DNA of 64,000 bases, taken from the NCBI RefSeq assembly GCF_000024845.1, contig NC_013501.1, positions 1,964,874 to 2,028,873 of the forward strand. The letters run 5' to 3'. The position numbers and the translations under genes were made by a program. This document shows positions 60,460-64,000 of the stretch, piece by piece. The stretch comes from Rhodothermus marinus DSM 4252. Lineage in GTDB: Bacteria; Bacteroidota; Rhodothermia; Rhodothermales; Rhodothermaceae. How positions within the stretch are numbered: position 1 is the stretch's first letter; each line of letters begins with the position of its first letter. The notes below the pieces were generated by a model. It saw nothing but the letters and a program-made list of their open reading frames with translations, searched no databases and had not been told where the DNA came from.

Positions 60460-60552
60460 TGAAAGCGCTTAGTTCGAATGAAAAAGTTTAGAGCAAAATA
60501 ATGGAAAAACTCAAGTCCGAAAAGCGTCCCCTTTAAACTGGAAGCGCTCCCA
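60460..60552 (-). promoter_or_regulatory. Promoter with two LacI-type operators
   Basis: Minus-strand TTGAGT (plus 60509-60514) and TAAACT (plus 60485-60490) are 18 bases apart. TGAAAGCGCTTAGT (60460-60473) lies just downstream of the expected start. TGGAAGCGCTCCCA (60539-60552) lies upstream. Both have the AAGCGCT core of LacI-family operators, and their centres are 79 bases apart. Confidence 0.6.
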
Positions 60553-60625
60553 CGCTGATAGAAAAAAGTCTTGCTGCTACGATTTCCGGGCAATCATAGT
60601 GCATGTGAGAAAGCGCGGGCGCAAC

Positions 60626-60693
60626 GGTGGTGCGCCCCTACCAGACAAACGATTCATACCCACCACGTAGGGGCGGACCACTGTGGTCCGCCC
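60626..60693. repeat. Intergenic inverted-repeat element
   Basis: A perfect 23-base palindrome (60671-60693, GGGCGGACCAC around T) is combined with a further inverted copy at 60626-60641 that pairs with 60667-60681 with a single internal mismatch. Three copies of one 11-base unit in alternating orientation suggest a REP- or MITE-like element. No other copy was seen in this window. Confidence 0.5.
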
Positions 60694-60948
60694 TGACATA
60701 CCCACCGGATCACGTCCGCCACACGGGGTGTGGACCCTCATACATTGATAAATCAGCGATCCCCTATGAGCTACCGGTGCCGAAGCATTCCGTGCAGGCA
60801 CCGGGGCTTGCTTCTACAGGGGTGGGACGCGGCGGTCTGCAGCAGGATAGGTCCGGAATCGAAGCAAGTGCGCCAGGGTGGTCTTGTCGGAGGCCACTAT
60901 CGAAGGGGCGTGTTCACCGGACAGGCCACCGTCACGTGTGCGCCCTCT
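60694..60948. other. Intergenic region, no gene seen
   Basis: About 255 bases between the inverted-repeat element and the stop of the TPR lipoprotein gene. Open frames here lack recognisable proteins and ribosome sites. No terminator with a T-tract was found. Confidence 0.4.
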
Positions 60949-62157
60949 CTACTGATACAGGCGGGCCAGGTAGCGGCGGGCCGCCTCGTGCTGCGGGTCG
61001 TAGCGCAGGACCTGGCGCCAGGCGTACGCAGCGGCCGCGCGCTCGCCACGCAGCGCATGCAACACGCCCAGGTTCAGCCAGGCGTCGATGAAGGTCGAGT
61101 CGGCCTGCAGCGCCCGGCGGTACGTCTGCATGGCCGCCAGCGTGTCGCCCTGCACGAAGTAGAGCGCCGCCAGGTTATTCAGGATCTCGGGATTACCCGG
61201 CGAGAGAAACAGGGCGATCGTATAGGCCCGCAGGGCCTCCTCATAACGGCCGCTGCGGCGCAGGGCCGCTCCCAGCGCGGCAAACGCATAGGGATTGTCG
61301 GGTGTGGTCCGGACGGCCTCTTCCAGCATCTGCACCTGGGCGTTCAGTTCGCGCAGTTGCTCATAGCGCTGCAGCGCAGCCTCGCCTTCCTCCCGGCGCC
61401 CCACGCGTAGCAGCGCCTGACCCAGGCTGTAGTGTGCGCCGGCATGCCAGGGCCAGGCCTCCACCACACGCTGCAGATACGGCAGCGCTTCAGCAAAGCG
61501 ACCGTTTTTCATCAGCAGCTCGCCCAGCAGGTAGTTCGTCTCCGGATTGTCCGGATCCAGCGCCTGCGCTCGCTGCGCATAGGTCAGCGCTTCGGCAAAG
61601 CGCCCCTCATCATCAAGCAACTGCGTCATGCCGATGTAAGCCGGCACGTAGGTGCTGTCGAGCTGCAGGGCCTGCCGGTAGGCATAGGCGGCGCTGTCGA
61701 CCACACCCAGCTCGCGGTAGGCCCGGGCCATGGCCTGCCACGTAGGCGCTCCGGGATAACGCTGCAACTCCTTTTGATAGAGCGCAATAGCCTCCCGAAA
61801 ACGATGCTGCCGGGCCTTCAGGTTGGCCAGGTTGTGCCAGATACCCCGGAAATTCGGATCGCGTTGCAGCACCTCCTGGTAAGCGGCTTCGGCCCGATCG
61901 AACTGCGCCATTTCGGCGTAGAGGCGCCCCTGCAGAAAATAGATGGCGGGTTCGTCGGAATCGTAACGGGCGGCGCTGTCGGCCAGTGCCAGCGCCTGCG
62001 CAAAATCGTACCGCTGGAGCGCCTGTTCGGCCTGCAACAGCAACGCCCGAACGCGAGGATCGACCAGCCGCCGCTCGGTCTGGCGGCTGCTGCAGGCACC
62101 GCCCATCAGCATTACGCCGCTCAGCAGGACGTAAAAAATTGTGTGTTGGTAGTTCAT
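60949..62157 (-). CDS. TPR-repeat lipoprotein 1
   Basis: 402 residues with a lipoprotein signal (LLSGVMLMGGAC) and about ten tetratricopeptide repeats (for example PAIYFLQGRLYAEMAQFDRAEAAYQEVLQRDP, then AEALTYAQRAQALDPDNPETNYLLGELLMKNG). TPR lipoproteins of this kind scaffold protein complexes at the membrane. Its start overlaps the stop of the neighbouring TPR gene by four bases. It is the last gene in a three-gene operon with the ASPIC/UnbV protein. Confidence 0.9.
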   Translation of the reverse strand: MNYQHTIFYVLLSGVMLMGGACSSRQTERRLVDPRVRALLLQAEQALQRYDFAQALALADSAARYDSDEPAIYFLQGRLYAEMAQFDRAEAAYQEVLQRDPNFRGIWHNLANLKARQHRFREAIALYQKELQRYPGAPTWQAMARAYRELGVVDSAAYAYRQALQLDSTYVPAYIGMTQLLDDEGRFAEALTYAQRAQALDPDNPETNYLLGELLMKNGRFAEALPYLQRVVEAWPWHAGAHYSLGQALLRVGRREEGEAALQRYEQLRELNAQVQMLEEAVRTTPDNPYAFAALGAALRRSGRYEEALRAYTIALFLSPGNPEILNNLAALYFVQGDTLAAMQTYRRALQADSTFIDAWLNLGVLHALRGERAAAAYAWRQVLRYDPQHEAARRYLARLYQ

Positions 62158-63368
62158 TGCAATCGGCTGAGATAGGCACGGGCTGCTTCATGCTCCGGAT
62201 TCAGTCGCAGGGTACGCTGCCAGGCCTCACGGGCAGCCCCGGTATCGCCGAGCATTGCATAGACGACGCCCAGGTTGAACCAGCCCTCGGCAAAGCTCGA
62301 GTCGGCCCGGACCAGCAGCTGCAATCCCTTCAGGGCACCGGTGGTATCCCCCATGGCCAGTTGCAGCGTGGCCAGATTGCTGAGCAGCGCCAGGTTGCCC
62401 GGGGCAAGCGTCAGGGCGGTCTGCAGGGCCGTATAGGCCTGGTCCAGATAGCCGGCCTCCATCAGCAGGCGGGCATATGCCGACCAGGCGTCCGGGTCGT
62501 CAGGTTGCAGTTCCGTGCGTCGGCGGGCGTGCAACAACCGCTCGGTCAACTGCTGCAGCGAGTCGGCCCGCGCCAGGTAGCGCTGCCCGGCTTCCGTACG
62601 GCCGGTGGCGATCAACGCGCGTCCCAGGTTGTAGGCGGCGCCGTCGTGTCCGGGCCAGTGTTGCACCACAGTCTGCAGCAGTGGGATTGCCTCTGCAAAG
62701 CGCCCCAACTGCACCAGCAGCGCACCTACCCGATAGCGGTAGTCCAGTCGTGCGGGCGCCAGTGTCATTGCCTGTTCTGCGTGGCGGAGCGCCTCTTCAT
62801 ACCGGCCGGCACGTTCCAGCAGTCGACTCAACCCTGCATGGGCTTCGGCATAGGTCGAATCCAGTCGGAGCGCCTGCGCATAGGCCGCGCGGGCGCTGTC
62901 GTCCCGGGCCAGTTGCTCATAGGCGCTGCCCATCTGCGCCCATACGGCGGCCAGCGTCTGCGGCGACGTCGGTACCTCTTCGGCCAGCTTCAGTTCATTC
63001 CGGTAGTAGCCGATGGCCTCGCGGTAGCGACGCGCCAGCGCCGCATTCTGCCCCAGGTTGAACCAGGCACCCGGATAGTGGGGCTGCCGTTCGAGCACCT
63101 GCCGAAAGGCAGCGGCGGCTGCTTCGTGACGCCGCTGCTGCATGTAAACCAGGCCGCGGACGAACAGCGCGTCCGGCCAGCCCGGGGCGTAGCGCTCCAC
63201 ACTGTCGGCCAGCGCCAGCGCGGGCGCCAGCCGCTGCGCTGCCAGCGCCTGCTGCATCTGGCGGAGAAAGAGCTCGGCCTGCGGAGGTAGTTGCGCCGAG
63301 TCCGGCGGATTCTGCCGGCAAGCTGTAAGCAGCAACAGGCCGAAAACCAGCCTCATACAACACTTCAT
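62154..63368 (-). CDS. TPR-repeat lipoprotein 2
   Basis: 404 residues with signal and lipobox (LVFGLLLLTAC) and TPR repeats of the same kind as its neighbour (GWPDALFVRGLVYMQQRRHEAAAAAFRQVLERQP, YAEAHAGLSRLLERAGRYEEALRHAEQAM). The two are similar in length and repeat register, suggesting an old tandem duplication. Starts inside the stop of the ASPIC/UnbV gene (63365-63368). Confidence 0.9.
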   Translation of the reverse strand: MKCCMRLVFGLLLLTACRQNPPDSAQLPPQAELFLRQMQQALAAQRLAPALALADSVERYAPGWPDALFVRGLVYMQQRRHEAAAAAFRQVLERQPHYPGAWFNLGQNAALARRYREAIGYYRNELKLAEEVPTSPQTLAAVWAQMGSAYEQLARDDSARAAYAQALRLDSTYAEAHAGLSRLLERAGRYEEALRHAEQAMTLAPARLDYRYRVGALLVQLGRFAEAIPLLQTVVQHWPGHDGAAYNLGRALIATGRTEAGQRYLARADSLQQLTERLLHARRRTELQPDDPDAWSAYARLLMEAGYLDQAYTALQTALTLAPGNLALLSNLATLQLAMGDTTGALKGLQLLVRADSSFAEGWFNLGVVYAMLGDTGAAREAWQRTLRLNPEHEAARAYLSRLQ

Positions 63369-64000
63369 GGCACAGCCGGTCGATCAGGTTGAGGAGATTG
63401 CCCTTCGATCAGCAGCCAGCGGCGATCGGCAGCCAGTCGTTCGAAGCGCTGCTGCAGACCGCTCGGCCACCATACCACCAGGGAATCGACCTGCGTATGC
63501 GGCCCCAGCCCCACCGTTACGATGTACTCCAGTTGCGAAAGGTAGCTGCTGCCGCCGTGCACACGCCGCTCCAGGCGACGACCACCTGCATAGAGAATCA
63601 GTTGTGTGCCCAGGGCGTCCCGATTGCTCTGCACGCCCCGGAGTGCCAGTTGGACAAAGTGCGGGGCGCCCGGCCGCCCCGGATCGGTCCGGTTGCGCCA
63701 GAGATGCACAGGCCCGCCGTTTTCGATGAGCAGCACATCCACATCGCCGTCCCGGTCATAGTCCGCATAGGCAGCTCCCCGTCCCAGCAGCGGCTTTGCC
63801 CAGACACCGACCGGCGGGTACTCCCGAAAGCGCTCTGCCCCTTCGTTCAGGAAAAGCTGCGGACGCTGCCGGAAGGTGACGCCATCCTGTACGCTGGCGA
63901 TGTCTTCCATGATGTGCCCGTTGCAGAGCAGCAGGTCCAGATCGCCGTCCAGGTCTGGATCGAAGAAAAACAACCCGAACGTCAGTGTCAGCAGCGTGGG
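63365..64000 (-). CDS. FG-GAP/VCBS and ASPIC/UnbV domain protein, C-terminal part
   Basis: About 211 residues remain; the gene continues past the right edge. An FG-GAP calcium-binding repeat is visible in FFFDPDLDGDLDLLLCNG and another in YADYDRDGDVDVLLIENG. The C-terminal ASPIC/UnbV domain follows: HFVQLALRGVQSNRDALGTQLIL, then GSSYLSQLEYIVTVGLG and VDSLVVWWPSG. CRTAC1-like proteins of this type are secreted and often paired with TPR lipoproteins in Bacteroidota and Rhodothermota. The N-terminal part must be read from adjacent sequence. Confidence 0.9.
   Translation of the reverse strand, partial: PTLLTLTFGLFFFDPDLDGDLDLLLCNGHIMEDIASVQDGVTFRQRPQLFLNEGAERFREYPPVGVWAKPLLGRGAAYADYDRDGDVDVLLIENGGPVHLWRNRTDPGRPGAPHFVQLALRGVQSNRDALGTQLILYAGGRRLERRVHGGSSYLSQLEYIVTVGLGPHTQVDSLVVWWPSGLQQRFERLAADRRWLLIEGQSPQPDRPAVP

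Noticed and set aside
60627..61410. Open plus-strand frames over the inverted repeats and the end of the TPR gene
   Set aside because: They cross hairpins and the antisense of the TPR lipoprotein; no recognisable protein.

Overview
The window is about 64 kb of high-GC bacterial chromosome with tightly packed genes and frequent start/stop overlaps. The gene repertoire points to Rhodothermota, probably Rhodothermus or a close relative: a DUF4293 membrane protein, an ExbB/TolQ operon with two ExbD proteins, propeller-type hybrid histidine kinases, SLBB exopolysaccharide export, many Tat-exported Gfo/Idh/MocA enzymes and CRTAC1/ASPIC plus TPR genes. The genus is inferred from content; no rRNA, tRNA or CRISPR array was seen.

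Layout. 1-7.2 kb: 3' end of lon, three small minus-strand genes, rsgA, and a 1346-residue propeller hybrid sensor kinase. 7.4-10.0 kb: topA. 10.2-18.9 kb: a complete beta-oxidation operon read leftwards (TetR regulator, acyl-CoA ligase, HAD-crotonase fusion, thiolase, FadE), with a palindromic candidate operator on its promoter. 19.0-22.6 kb: a possible structured RNA, then pepA, nrnA and thiE. 22.7-28.2 kb, plus strand: comA-like phosphosulfolactate synthase, a large SLBB export protein and a family 2 glycosyltransferase. 28.0-33.3 kb: EamA transporter, DUF4293, a TolQ/small membrane protein/ExbD/ExbD operon and an S41 protease. 33.4-37.0 kb, plus strand: a PolX protein whose polymerase carboxylates appear lost, overlapping a divergent penicillin-acylase-like gene. 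37.0-45.8 kb, minus strand: M14 peptidase, CvpA, YqeY, PEGA protein, PQQ-propeller lipoprotein, a metalloprotease-propeller-barrel fusion, a TPR protein and a ThuA-like lipoprotein.

The most interesting part is 45.9-60.4 kb. It reads as a two-module locus for oxidative breakdown of glycosides. Module A (45.9-53.1 kb, minus) has two near-duplicate GMC flavin dehydrogenases, a Tat-exported gluconate-2-dehydrogenase-subunit-3-like partner, an exported TIM-barrel protein, a cytoplasmic Gfo/Idh/MocA oxidoreductase and a cytoplasmic sugar isomerase-like protein; a divergent Gfo/Idh/MocA gene shares its control region. Module B (54.8-60.4 kb, minus) has an MFS permease, an exported TIM-barrel protein, a DUF1080 (3-keto-disaccharide hydrolase) lipoprotein and two Tat-exported Gfo/Idh/MocA proteins. 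Both control regions carry LacI-family-type palindromes. I infer that sugars are oxidised to 3-keto forms in the periplasm, cleaved there, imported and reduced or isomerised inside.

61.0-64.0 kb: two TPR lipoproteins and the 3' part of an ASPIC/UnbV-type FG-GAP protein, which runs off the right edge. Several very long open frames antisense to real genes are artefacts of the high GC content and were left out.
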